Assembly (NCBI RefSeq): GCF_049608145.1 | Contig: NZ_JBMYXF010000059.1 | Span: 1 to 16,530 of the forward strand | Origin: Halocynthiibacter sp049608145 | GTDB lineage: Bacteria > Pseudomonadota > Alphaproteobacteria > Rhodobacterales > Rhodobacteraceae | DNA: 16,530 nt | Reading direction: 5' to 3' | Shown here: positions 1-6,855 of the stretch, in pieces | Position numbering within the stretch: the first letter of the stretch is position 1 | How the letters are laid out: every line of letters starts with the position of its first letter | Program-made: the position numbers and the translations under genes | Notes under the pieces: model-generated | Told to the model about the DNA's origin: nothing | Database searches by the model: none | The model's input: the letters and a program-made list of their open reading frames with translations, nothing else

Positions 1-399
1 GCCGATGATGAAACGCACAACGCCGTTCATCACAAACATTACCCCCAAAGACACGATCAGAAAGATCACGGGGGCCGCTTTTTGTTTTCGGTAGAACTTA
101 TAGATTGCACGATCCGTCAACAGAACCAGCGCCACGGTGCCCATTATTCCAAAGGGCAGGGCAAGCAGAGCGGTTGGCAGCGGCCCAAGGCTGATGCCCC
201 AGGACTGAAACAGCCAGGTCACCAGGATCGTACACATGGCACCAAATGCCATCGTGTCACCATGGGCGAAGTTTGAGAAACGTAAAATGCCGTAGATCAG
301 GGTGACACCAAGTGCGCCCAAGGCAAGCTGGCTGCCATAGGCGATGGCCGGCACAAGTACAAAGTTAGCAAGCGCGATAAACGCGTTCAGTAGGTCCAT
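1..399 (-). CDS. livH: Branched-chain amino acid ABC transporter permease LivH (partial, 3' end cut by window)
   Basis: Inner-membrane permease of a LIV/HAAT-type ABC importer. It would pair with LivM to form the channel for the periplasmic binding protein encoded upstream. The 133 codons present begin MDLLNAFIALANFVLVPAIA and contain the family's N-terminal signature: the stretch LALGALGVTLIYGILRFSNF followed by AHGD. Hydrophobic segments lie at about residues 10-35, 55-85 and 112-130. The frame is open to the window edge, so the rest of the gene lies outside. The ATG at 399-397 is preceded by a GTGAG-type Shine-Dalgarno sequence about 8 bases away, and that site sits in one arm of a long inverted repeat. 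It is the last gene visible in the minus-strand liv cluster, and livM probably follows. The family call is firm; the substrate is not known. Confidence 0.93.
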   Translation of the reverse strand, partial: MDLLNAFIALANFVLVPAIAYGSQLALGALGVTLIYGILRFSNFAHGDTMAFGAMCTILVTWLFQSWGISLGPLPTALLALPFGIMGTVALVLLTDRAIYKFYRKQKAAPVIFLIVSLGVMFVMNGVVRFIIG

Positions 400-408
400 C
401 AGTTTGTC

Positions 409-480
409 TCACAGTCTGGATGCGAAAAGGGGGGGCACCGGATATCTGACGGGTCCTGATCGGAACGTGTCAGACTGTGA
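409..480 (-). promoter_or_regulatory. Inverted repeat in the livH leader that could mask its ribosome binding site
   Basis: Perfect 10-base arms TCACAGTCTG (409-418) and CAGACTGTGA (471-480) are separated by 52 bases. In the minus-strand transcript the arm at 418-409 carries the GTGAG that is the only plausible livH Shine-Dalgarno site, so pairing would hide it. Inside the loop is a second, imperfect dyad (447-472) centred on GATC with TGAC/GTCA ends, and a run of seven G on the plus strand (C in the RNA). It could be a weak terminator for the small gene upstream or a translational switch. There is no good U tract, which argues against a simple terminator. The structure is read directly; the function is inference. 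Confidence 0.4.
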
Positions 481-518
481 CTGCGAGATGCAGGAATATG
501 AACGCGTTTTGTTCTCAT

Positions 519-872
519 TTATCCCTCAATCGGATCGCCACAGGTACCGTGATCGTTGCCCATATGCGGACCTCTGATCGAAAGGTCGTAAGCATGGGTA
601 TCAAAATGCACAACAAAAGTCATAACGTTCTGTCCTTCGATATGCATAAATGTGAGTGAATTCACCCCGGGAAAGATCGTGGCAGCGCCAGAGACGTTGG
701 TTGTTTCAATCTTACCCTGAAATGAAGCCCCGATGCGTGTCAGAACGACATTTGAGCCGTCAAGATCTGAGGCGCAGGTGATTATAGTGTCGCTGCCACT
801 TGGGGCAAAAGGGTTGGCTTGTACAGAAACAGGCAGAGCGCAGAGCAGCGGGATCAAAAGAAGATTTTTCAT
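519..872 (-). CDS. Small secreted protein of unknown function inside the liv cluster
   Basis: 117 residues that I do not recognise. The N-terminus MKNLLLIPLLCALPVSVQA is a clear Sec signal peptide (basic n-region, hydrophobic core, V-Q-A before the cut), giving a mature protein of about 98 residues starting NPFAPSG. C11 lies in the signal core without a proper lipobox, so a lipoprotein is unlikely. The mature part has two cysteines (C33, C111) that could form a disulfide, an alternating hydrophobic/polar pattern suggesting beta structure (about 40-100), and a Gly/His/Asp-rich end. The Shine-Dalgarno site before the ATG at 872 is weak (TGGAT). It sits between livF and livH on the same strand. 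It could modulate the transporter's periplasmic side or be an unrelated passenger; the sequence does not decide. Confidence 0.6.
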   Translation of the reverse strand: MKNLLLIPLLCALPVSVQANPFAPSGSDTIITCASDLDGSNVVLTRIGASFQGKIETTNVSGAATIFPGVNSLTFMHIEGQNVMTFVVHFDTHAYDLSIRGPHMGNDHGTCGDPIEG

Positions 873-932
873 AGATTTATCCAGTCAGGCAGCAGAAAGC
901 AGTACGCGTATTTCGTGGCTGCAGTTTTCATT

Positions 933-990
933 GTTTCAGAGTGGCCGTGCACGGAAACCAGTGACTATTGACGGAAGGAAACTCTGAAAC
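933..990. repeat. Inverted repeat with an inner palindrome upstream of the small secreted gene
   Basis: Perfect 10-base arms GTTTCAGAGT (933-942) and ACTCTGAAAC (981-990) enclose 38 bases that contain a perfect 10-base palindrome CCGTGCACGG (945-954). It lies 61-118 bases before the start of the small secreted gene, in the 273-base gap after livF. This could be an operator for a dimeric regulator or an RNA structure in the leader. No T tract follows, so it is not a standard terminator. The rest of the gap shows no convincing gene. Confidence 0.4.
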
Positions 991-1145
991 GGTCGATATT
1001 GCGAAAATGTGGCACAAATATTGTGGTGCTATGGTGTGAAGATGGCCGTATATATTTTCGGTCAGATCCCATGTGTTTTCGCCTTGCCTGATCTAATCTC
1101 CTTCTTATGCGGGCGCTGTTGCGCGATTTCTGGTTCTGGATAGCA

Positions 1146-1859
1146 TCAGCCGCCTAGGAAACTTTTCCTGACTTCCGGATCGGCAAGCAAGGCTTGTCCC
1201 GTATCCGTGAAACGGTTGCGCCCCTGAACAAGCACATATCCTTTGTCTGCGATCTCAAGCGCTTGGCGGGCATTCTGTTCCACCATCAGGATGGAAATGC
1301 CGGTGCGGGCAACCTCGATGATACGATCAAAAAGTTCGTCCATCACAATAGGCGACACGCCAGCGGTGGGCTCGTCCAGCATCAGAACCGTTGGTTTTGT
1401 CATCAAAGCGCGTCCGACAGCGACCTGTTGGCGCTGACCTCCGGATAGTTCGCCGGCCGGCTGATTGCGTTTGTCGCCGAGGATTGGGAACAATTCATAC
1501 ACCTGTTCAATCGTGTCGCGAAAATCATCGGTACGAATGAAGGCACCCATTTCAAGGTTTTCTTCAACGGACATCGAGGTGAAGATATTGTGGGTTTGGG
1601 GCACAAATCCCATGCCTTTGGCCACACGATCCTGTGGGGAAAGCTTTGTGATGTCTTCACCATCCAGCCGCACAGAACCTTTGTTCAGGTTGAGCATGCC
1701 AAAAACGGCTTTCATACCGGTGGATTTACCCGCGCCATTTGGCCCGACGATCACGGCAATTTCGCCCTTGTCGACAGAGATCGTGCAGTCATGCAGAATA
1801 TCCGGCCCTTTGCCATAACCGCCGGTCATGCCATCGCCGATGAGGAAGGGTTCGCTCAT
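1146..1859 (-). CDS. livF: Branched-chain amino acid ABC transporter ATP-binding protein LivF
   Basis: Cytoplasmic ATPase subunit that with LivG drives the LIV-type importer. The 237-residue length is normal for LivF. Walker A GPNGAGKST is at residues 39-47, the Q-loop at Q88, the signature LSGGQRQQ at 138-145 and Walker B LMLDEP at 159-164. The switch position reads VEQN (193-196), with glutamine in place of the usual histidine, as is typical of LivF proteins. The start ATG overlaps the stop of livG in an ATGA tetramer (1856-1859), indicating translational coupling, and a GAAGAGG Shine-Dalgarno site lies in the end of livG. No terminator is visible downstream, so readthrough to the small secreted gene and livH is possible across a 273-base gap. 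Confidence 0.95.
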   Translation of the reverse strand: MSEPFLIGDGMTGGYGKGPDILHDCTISVDKGEIAVIVGPNGAGKSTGMKAVFGMLNLNKGSVRLDGEDITKLSPQDRVAKGMGFVPQTHNIFTSMSVEENLEMGAFIRTDDFRDTIEQVYELFPILGDKRNQPAGELSGGQRQQVAVGRALMTKPTVLMLDEPTAGVSPIVMDELFDRIIEVARTGISILMVEQNARQALEIADKGYVLVQGRNRFTDTGQALLADPEVRKSFLGG

Positions 1860-2644
1860 GCCTGGGCCTCTTCTTTTGTCTTATTTTTCAGACCAGTACC
1901 AAGATAGGCTTCGATCACCTGTTCGTTGGCCTTGATTTCATCGAGCGTGCCTTGGGCCAGGACTTTGCCCTCTGCCATACAGATCACGGGGTCGCAGATG
2001 CGGCCGATGAAATCCATGTCGTGTTCAATCACGACGAATGTATAGTTGCGTTCTTTGTTCAGGCGCAGGATGGCGTCACCAATGGTGTTCAGTAGGGTGC
2101 GGTTCACGCCCGCGCCGACTTCATCCAAAAACACGATCTTTGCATCCACCATCATGGTGCGGCCAAGTTCCAGCAGTTTCTTCTGCCCGCCGGAAATCTG
2201 ACCAGCCTTGTGGTCTGCCAGATGTTCCACAGTCAGGAATTCCAGCACCTCATCGGCTTTGGCGCGCAGGGCGCGTTCTTCATTGGCGATGCGTTTGCGT
2301 CCAAACCAGGTGTTCCAGAGGGTTTCGCCCGATTGCGCGCCAGGCACCATCATCAGGTTTTCGCGGCAAGACATGCTTTCGAATTCATGGGCGATCTGGA
2401 ATGTGCGCAGCAGACCCTTGTGAAACAGTTCATGCGGGGGCAGGCCGGTGATGTCTTCGCCCTGCATCGTGACGCGGCCCGCACTTGGTTTAAGAACGCC
2501 AGCGATCACATTGAACAGAGTGGTCTTTCCAGCGCCATTGGGGCCGATCAATCCGGTGATGGATCCCTCGGCAATGCTCAGGCTGGCACCATCAACGGCA
2601 TAAAATCCGCCAAAATTTTTCTGAAGCCCCTCTACGGTGATCAT
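1856..2644 (-). CDS. livG: Branched-chain amino acid ABC transporter ATP-binding protein LivG
   Basis: Second ATPase subunit of the LIV-type importer, 262 residues. Walker A GPNGAGKTT is at 34-42, the Q-loop at Q83 (TFQIA), the signature ISGGQKKLLELGR at 150-162 and the H-loop at H208 (IEHDM). The C-terminal tail is family-like (LAQGTLDEIKANEQVIEAYL). Walker B is VFLDE (171-175), but the proline that usually follows the glutamate is valine (LDEVGAGVN). The catalytic glutamate is kept, so activity is expected. The ATG at 2644 has AAGGGGTTACGGG just upstream, a good Shine-Dalgarno site. The gene lies downstream of the binding-protein gene across an intergenic terminator and is coupled to livF by an ATGA overlap. 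Confidence 0.95.
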   Translation of the reverse strand: MITVEGLQKNFGGFYAVDGASLSIAEGSITGLIGPNGAGKTTLFNVIAGVLKPSAGRVTMQGEDITGLPPHELFHKGLLRTFQIAHEFESMSCRENLMMVPGAQSGETLWNTWFGRKRIANEERALRAKADEVLEFLTVEHLADHKAGQISGGQKKLLELGRTMMVDAKIVFLDEVGAGVNRTLLNTIGDAILRLNKERNYTFVVIEHDMDFIGRICDPVICMAEGKVLAQGTLDEIKANEQVIEAYLGTGLKNKTKEEAQA

Positions 2645-2693
2645 CCCGTAACCCCTTATTCGTCGTCCGGTTCTTTCCCGGTACAGTCTGTAA

Positions 2694-2723
2694 AAACAGC
2701 CCGGAGAAAACCCCGGGCTGTTT
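2694..2723 (-). terminator. Rho-independent terminator or attenuator after the binding-protein gene
   Basis: Perfect 11-base arms AAACAGCCCGG (2694-2704) and CCGGGCTGTTT (2713-2723) with an 8-base loop. On the minus strand the stem runs into TTTTT (2696-2692). It lies about 20 bases after the stop of the substrate-binding gene and about 50 bases before livG. Partial termination here would give more binding protein than ATPase, a common design in binding-protein operons. Confidence 0.85.
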
Positions 2724-2743
2724 CAGATCTTTATCAGATCAGA

Positions 2744-3940
2744 TTAACGATATTCAACGGTTACGTTTGCGCCGTCCTGAACTTCGATGATCCGGTAGGA
2801 ACCACCGCTTTCACCGCCACCGATCAGTTCAACCGCGGAACCACCAACATAGTCGATGTCGCCGCCGTTGCGGATGATCTCAAGACCTTTGGCCAACTCG
2901 CCAGGATAGATTTTCTCACCTGGGGCATTCGCCATTTCCATGATCTTGCTGCCGTAATCAGCCGCATTGGAAGACCCAGCTGCTTCCATCGCGAACATGA
3001 ACAACGCAGCTGCGTCGTAAGTTTCGGATGTGAAGGAAGAGGTGCTGTCAAAGCCGCCTGTTTCGCCAATCATCGCCATTTTTTCAGCAGAGTCACCACC
3101 AACACCCGCGATCAGACCGAATGAACCATTCAAATCAGGGCCAACGTTTTCAGGAAGACTGTCACCGATCATGCCGCCGGGCAGCGCGAATTGTTCATAA
3201 GCACCAGAATCCAAGGATGCATTGATGATGCCCAGACCACCTTGGTCAAGGTAACCTGCAACAACCAAGATGTCGCCGCCCGCTGCTGCTAGCGCGCCGA
3301 TTTCAGCAGAATAATCTGCTTTGCCGTCTTCATGGGCCGCAGAAATTGTGATCTCACCACCGGCTGCGGTGTAAGCGGCTGCGAAAGAATCCGCGATGCC
3401 CTTGCCGTAGTCGTTGTTGGTGTAGGTCAGGGCCGCAGATTTGAAGCCACGTTCCATCATGATGTCGGACAGGATCTGGCCTTCGCGCGCATCAGATGGT
3501 GCGGTGCGGAAGAAAAGATCATTGTCTTCAGCTGTGGACAGGGCCGGGGATGTTGCGGAAGGTGAAATCATCACCATGCCATTTGGGATCGCAACGTTCT
3601 GCAGAACCGCACCGGTTACGCCGGAACAATCGGCACCGATCAGACCAGAAATGCCATCAGAAGAAATCAGCTTTTCCGCGTTGGATGTGGCCAGACCGTT
3701 GTCGATACAACCGGAATCCGCACGCACAGCTTCTACCATGTGGCCGTCCAGGATACCGCCAGCGGCGTTAACTTCTGCCATAGCAGCTTCGCCGCCGCTT
3801 GCCATATGTGGGGACAGGGTTTCAATAGGGCCGGTAAAGCCGAACAGAATACCTAGTTTAATTGCGCCGTGGCCGTCAGCATGTGCCGCGCCTGCACCCA
3901 TAATTGCGGTGGCAGCGGTCGCCATAAGCAGCTTTTTCAT
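2744..3940 (-). CDS. Periplasmic substrate-binding protein of LIV/HAAT-type ABC transporter (Peripla_BP_6)
   Basis: 398-residue secreted binding protein that delivers ligand to the LivHM/LivGF importer. The start is the ATG at 3940: GGGAGAG lies 5 bases upstream and the product begins with a textbook signal peptide, MKKLLMATAATAIMGAGAAHA, then DGHGAIKLG. An upstream in-frame ATG at 3961 would add seven charged residues and has no ribosome site. Family features include KLGILFGFTGPIE and GGEAAMAEVNAAGG near the N-terminus, ISPSATSPALS, and YTNNDYGKG in the hinge region. C78 and C105 are spaced much like the disulfide pair of LivJ/LivK. The ligand could be an amino acid or another small amide or carboxylate; the sequence alone does not tell. 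It is first in the transporter operon, with a terminator after it. Confidence 0.92.
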   Translation of the reverse strand: MKKLLMATAATAIMGAGAAHADGHGAIKLGILFGFTGPIETLSPHMASGGEAAMAEVNAAGGILDGHMVEAVRADSGCIDNGLATSNAEKLISSDGISGLIGADCSGVTGAVLQNVAIPNGMVMISPSATSPALSTAEDNDLFFRTAPSDAREGQILSDIMMERGFKSAALTYTNNDYGKGIADSFAAAYTAAGGEITISAAHEDGKADYSAEIGALAAAGGDILVVAGYLDQGGLGIINASLDSGAYEQFALPGGMIGDSLPENVGPDLNGSFGLIAGVGGDSAEKMAMIGETGGFDSTSSFTSETYDAAALFMFAMEAAGSSNAADYGSKIMEMANAPGEKIYPGELAKGLEIIRNGGDIDYVGGSAVELIGGGESGGSYRIIEVQDGANVTVEYR

Positions 3941-4161
3941 GTGTCTCTCCCTATCAGACATTTTTTATTAAGGCAGAGTTTAGCGCATCATAAACAAAAG
4001 GAAACCCCGTCCGCCCAATAGCGGCTGTAAATGGGGGCATGATCCGCGAAATAAGGTGTGCAATCTGCTTTATACTTAAAGTAAATGTCTGTTTTTGAAT
4101 GCATAAAGTCGCAAATCAAAACGGAAGATCTGAAGGTAACTGAAGGGCCGGAACCTGCGAA

Positions 4162-4193
4162 AATCACGGGCGAAATGATTCTCGCCTGTGATT
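4162..4193 (-). terminator. Rho-independent terminator after the GlxA-family regulator gene
   Basis: A 12-pair stem (one G-T pair) is formed by AATCACGGGCGA (4162-4173) and TCGCCTGTGATT (4182-4193) with an 8-base loop. On the minus strand it is followed by a short TTTT. It begins 10 bases after the regulator's stop codon. It separates that gene from the binding-protein gene, which must then have its own promoter in 3941-4161. I see no strong sigma-70 match there; TATGAT near 3987-3992 is a possible -10. Confidence 0.65.
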
Positions 4194-4203
4194 CGATATC
4201 AGG

Positions 4204-5205
4204 TCAGATGCTCAACCTTACAGCACGACTGCCGCGTTCGCGATATGGCGTCGTATTGTAATGGGATCGGTAGCATTTTGAGAAATGGCTGGGGCTTGCG
4301 AAACCGCAGGCAAGGGCCACGTTAATCACGCTCATATCTGTTTGCATCAGCAGATTGCGTGCTTTTTGCAGACGCAGTTCCATATAATAACGCTTGGGCG
4401 ACCGGTTAAGATAGCGGCGGAACAGGCGTTCCAGCTGTCTGGTGGACATGCCGACGTCTTTCGCCAGAACAGATGGGCTAATCGGTTCTTCGATATTCTG
4501 TTCCATCATCTGAATAACAGCGGATAGTTTTGGATGACGGACACCAATACGGGACGGTACAGACAGACGTTGAGTATCCTGATCCGTCCGGATGGAAGAA
4601 TAAATCAGCTGATCTGCAACCGCATTGGCCAGATCTTCACTGTGATCTGAAGCAATCAGTTTCAGCATCAGATCGATGGAGGAGGTGCCACCGGCAGTGG
4701 TATAACGGTTGCCATCCATGACAAAAACGGATTTGGTCAGTTCGACGTCGTCAAATTCTTCGGCAAAACTGTCTTGGTTTTCCCAGTGAATGGTGGCTTT
4801 TTTCCCGTCCAGAAGGCCCGCACGGGCCATAACATATCCTGCCGTACAAAGACCGGCAATCACAGGGCCACGACGGGCTTCGCGTCGGACCCAGTTTAGC
4901 AATCGTTTTGTCGTTGCAGCCTGAACATCAAGACCACCACATAGGATCAGCCTGTCATCGCGCTGCATTTCGTCCAGATCGCCATCCAAAGTGAACTGGG
5001 CACCTGCGGAACAGGACACATGTTCGCCACCTTCGCCAATTAGAACCCAGTCATAAATCGTACGGCTGGCCATACGGTTTGCGATGCGCAACGCTTCGAC
5101 CGCTGATGAAAAGCTCAGCAGGGAAAAATTTTCAAGCAAAACAAAGACAAAACGCCGGGGCTTTGCGTCAGCATCGACCTCGATAGTCTGTGGAATGTCT
5201 GCCAT
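4204..5205 (-). CDS. GlxA-family transcriptional regulator (DJ-1/PfpI-like domain plus AraC-type HTH)
   Basis: 333-residue cytoplasmic DNA-binding regulator. Residues about 18-200 form a class I glutamine-amidotransferase/DJ-1-like domain, with the conserved segment around C120 (GLCTAGYVMARAGLLDG) and TIHWEN. Residues about 228-326 are an AraC-type double helix-turn-helix (LAKDVGMSTRQLERLFRRYL and ALACGFASPSHFSKCYRSHY). GbdR and CdhR, which respond to glycine betaine and carnitine, belong to this family, but the ligand here is unknown. The start at 5205 is chosen because AGAGGTGA lies just upstream; the frame stays open 73 codons further but that part overlaps the promoter region. It is divergent from the DAHP synthase gene and upstream of the LIV-type transporter, so either could be a target. 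Confidence 0.9.
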   Translation of the reverse strand: MADIPQTIEVDADAKPRRFVFVLLENFSLLSFSSAVEALRIANRMASRTIYDWVLIGEGGEHVSCSAGAQFTLDGDLDEMQRDDRLILCGGLDVQAATTKRLLNWVRREARRGPVIAGLCTAGYVMARAGLLDGKKATIHWENQDSFAEEFDDVELTKSVFVMDGNRYTTAGGTSSIDLMLKLIASDHSEDLANAVADQLIYSSIRTDQDTQRLSVPSRIGVRHPKLSAVIQMMEQNIEEPISPSVLAKDVGMSTRQLERLFRRYLNRSPKRYYMELRLQKARNLLMQTDMSVINVALACGFASPSHFSKCYRSHYNTTPYRERGSRAVRLSI

Positions 5206-5284
5206 GGGCTCACCTCTTGTTAACCAGAAAACCGAAACAGGAAACTGCGCCGGGATCAAGACGTTTCGGCTCTCTCCAGTAAGG

Positions 5285-5313
5285 ATTATGCCAAATTCGC
5301 CCTCTGCCTGCAA
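5285..5313 (-). promoter_or_regulatory. Candidate sigma-70 promoter for the GlxA-family regulator
   Basis: On the minus strand: TTGCAG (5313-5308), a 17-base spacer, then CATAAT (5290-5285). The -10 matches 5 of 6 consensus bases, the -35 only 3 of 6. It would give a leader of about 70 bases before the start at 5205. Confidence 0.45.
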
Positions 5314-5322
5314 ATTCAGCGG

Positions 5323-5352
5323 TTGGCAAGCCCCCATTTGCCCTTTTATAGA
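5323..5352 (+). promoter_or_regulatory. Candidate sigma-70 promoter for the DAHP synthase gene
   Basis: TTGGCA (5323-5328), an 18-base spacer, then TATAGA (5347-5352). The -35 matches 5 of 6 and the -10 4 of 6 consensus bases. Transcription would begin near 5359, about 28 bases before the ATG at 5387. Its -35 lies only 9 bases from the -35 of the opposing promoter, so one regulator could cover both. Confidence 0.55.
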
Positions 5353-5386
5353 GGAGGTCTTAACAAATCTTGCGGGAGCAAAAATA

Positions 5387-6754
5387 ATGACACGGCAATG
5401 GCAAAAATCTGACTGGCGCAACAAGCCCCGGATTCAGATGCCGGATTATCCGGATCAGGGGGCACTTAACGCTGTAGAACAACAGCTTGGGGTCTATCCG
5501 CCGTTGGTTTTTGCCGGTGAGGCCCGCAAACTGAAAGCGGCTTTGGCCGATGTTTCACGTGGCGATGCCTTCCTGCTGCAGGGCGGTGACTGTGCGGAAA
5601 GCTTTGCGGAGTTTTCTGCAGACATGATCCGTGACACATTCAAAGTGATGTTGCAGATGGCGATGGTTCTGACCTGGGGTGCAAAAGTGCCTGTGGTCAA
5701 AGTAGGCCGTCTTGCGGGACAGTTCGCGAAACCACGTTCTGCGCCAATGGAAACTGTGGATGGCGTTGAACTGCCGTCTTTCCGTGGCGATATCGTTAAT
5801 GAGCTGGATTTCACACCGGCGGCACGTATTCCGAACCCGTCAAAGATGCTGCAGGCTTACACGCAATCTGCTGCAACGCTGAACCTTGTACGGGCCTTCA
5901 GCCAGGGTGGCTATGCGGATGTGCATCAGGTGCATTCTTGGACGCAAAGCTTTGTGCAGGGCGAAAATGCAGCGCGCTACCGTGATATGGCGGATCGCAT
6001 CCAAGACACGCTTGATTTCATGAAAGCCGCAGGTGTGGACAGCGAACGTGCACATACGCTGCAGACCGTTGATTTCTATACATCCCACGAAGCGCTGCTT
6101 TTGGAATATGAGGAAGCGTTGTGCCGGATTGATTCGACCTCTGGCAAACCTGTTGCGGGTTCTGGCCACCTGATCTGGATCGGTGATCGCACCCGTCAGC
6201 CTGATGGTGCCCATGTCGAATTCTGTCGCGGTGTGCAAAACCCGATTGGTCTGAAATGTGGCCCGACGATGGATGTGGATGATCTGAAAATTCTGATGAA
6301 CAAACTGAACCCTGAAAACGAAGCCGGTCGTCTGACATTGATCGCGCGCTTTGGTGCCGGTTCTGTTGGTGATCACCTGCCGCGTCTTGTGAAAGCCGTG
6401 CAGGAAGAGGGCGCAAATGTGGTCTGGTCCTGTGATCCGATGCATGGCAACACTATCAAATCGGCGTCTGGCTTTAAGACCCGTCCGTTTGAAAGCGTGA
6501 TGCGCGAAGTTCAGGAATTCTTCAACATCCACAAAGCCGAAGGAACCGTTCCTGGCGGCGTGCACTTTGAGATGACCGGCAAAGACGTGACCGAATGCAC
6601 TGGCGGTGTACGCGCTGTGACCGATGAAGATCTGTCCAGCCGCTATCACACGGCCTGTGATCCACGTTTGAATGCGTCTCAGTCTCTGGAGCTTGCCTTT
6701 TTGATTGCAGAAGAGTTGTCAGCAAACCGCAAGGCGCTACAGCTGGCTGTATAA
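5387..6754 (+). CDS. Class II 3-deoxy-7-phosphoheptulonate (DAHP) synthase
   Basis: Cytosolic enzyme that condenses phosphoenolpyruvate with erythrose 4-phosphate to DAHP, the first step of the shikimate pathway to aromatic amino acids. 455 residues, the usual length for plant/microbial class II enzymes. Hallmarks in order: GGDCAESF (67-74), KVGRLAGQFAKPRS (105-118), RGDIVN (133-138), RAFSQGGYAD (169-178), KCGPTM (290-295) and MHGNT (352-356). By family comparison with the Mycobacterium tuberculosis enzyme, the metal ligands should be C69, H353, E395 and D425; all are present. The ATG at 5387 has GGGAG 8 bases upstream; the frame is open further back but that part covers the divergent promoter region. 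A strong terminator follows. It is often named aroG or aroF, so I leave the symbol blank. Confidence 0.95.
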   Translation: MTRQWQKSDWRNKPRIQMPDYPDQGALNAVEQQLGVYPPLVFAGEARKLKAALADVSRGDAFLLQGGDCAESFAEFSADMIRDTFKVMLQMAMVLTWGAKVPVVKVGRLAGQFAKPRSAPMETVDGVELPSFRGDIVNELDFTPAARIPNPSKMLQAYTQSAATLNLVRAFSQGGYADVHQVHSWTQSFVQGENAARYRDMADRIQDTLDFMKAAGVDSERAHTLQTVDFYTSHEALLLEYEEALCRIDSTSGKPVAGSGHLIWIGDRTRQPDGAHVEFCRGVQNPIGLKCGPTMDVDDLKILMNKLNPENEAGRLTLIARFGAGSVGDHLPRLVKAVQEEGANVVWSCDPMHGNTIKSASGFKTRPFESVMREVQEFFNIHKAEGTVPGGVHFEMTGKDVTECTGGVRAVTDEDLSSRYHTACDPRLNASQSLELAFLIAEELSANRKALQLAV

Positions 6755-6776
6755 GGCTGATCCAAAACAAAAAAAA

Positions 6777-6809
6777 GCCGCAACTCCTGCCCTGGGGTTG
6801 CGGCTTTTT
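6777..6809. terminator. Bidirectional rho-independent terminator between convergent genes
   Basis: An 11-pair stem (one G-T pair) is formed by GCCGCAACTCC (6777-6787) and GGGGTTGCGGC (6794-6804) with a 6-base loop. TTTTT follows on the plus strand and a run of A precedes (6769-6776, read as T on the minus strand). It therefore ends both the DAHP synthase transcript and the converging PAS-protein transcript. Confidence 0.9.
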
Positions 6810-6855
6810 GCACCTTAGAATACTGCCCGTTTCAGGTGCCTGCTCGTAACTTTAT

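Noticed and set aside
733..987. An 84-codon plus-strand frame over the start of the small secreted gene.
   Set aside because: It overlaps the signal-peptide-coding start of the minus-strand gene and the inverted repeat, and shows no domain.
2210..3124. A 304-codon plus-strand frame across livG and the binding-protein gene.
   Set aside because: Antisense to both genes and running through the terminator hairpin; no motif or ribosome site supports it.
5206..5424. A 73-residue N-terminal extension of the GlxA-family regulator.
   Set aside because: The extension overlaps the divergent promoter region and does not look like the family; the ATG at 5205 has an excellent ribosome site.
5840..6649. 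A 269-codon open frame on the minus strand inside the DAHP synthase gene.
   Set aside because: It lies fully antisense to a gene with complete catalytic motifs; its product is His/Arg/Phe-rich with no recognisable domain, typical of a shadow frame.
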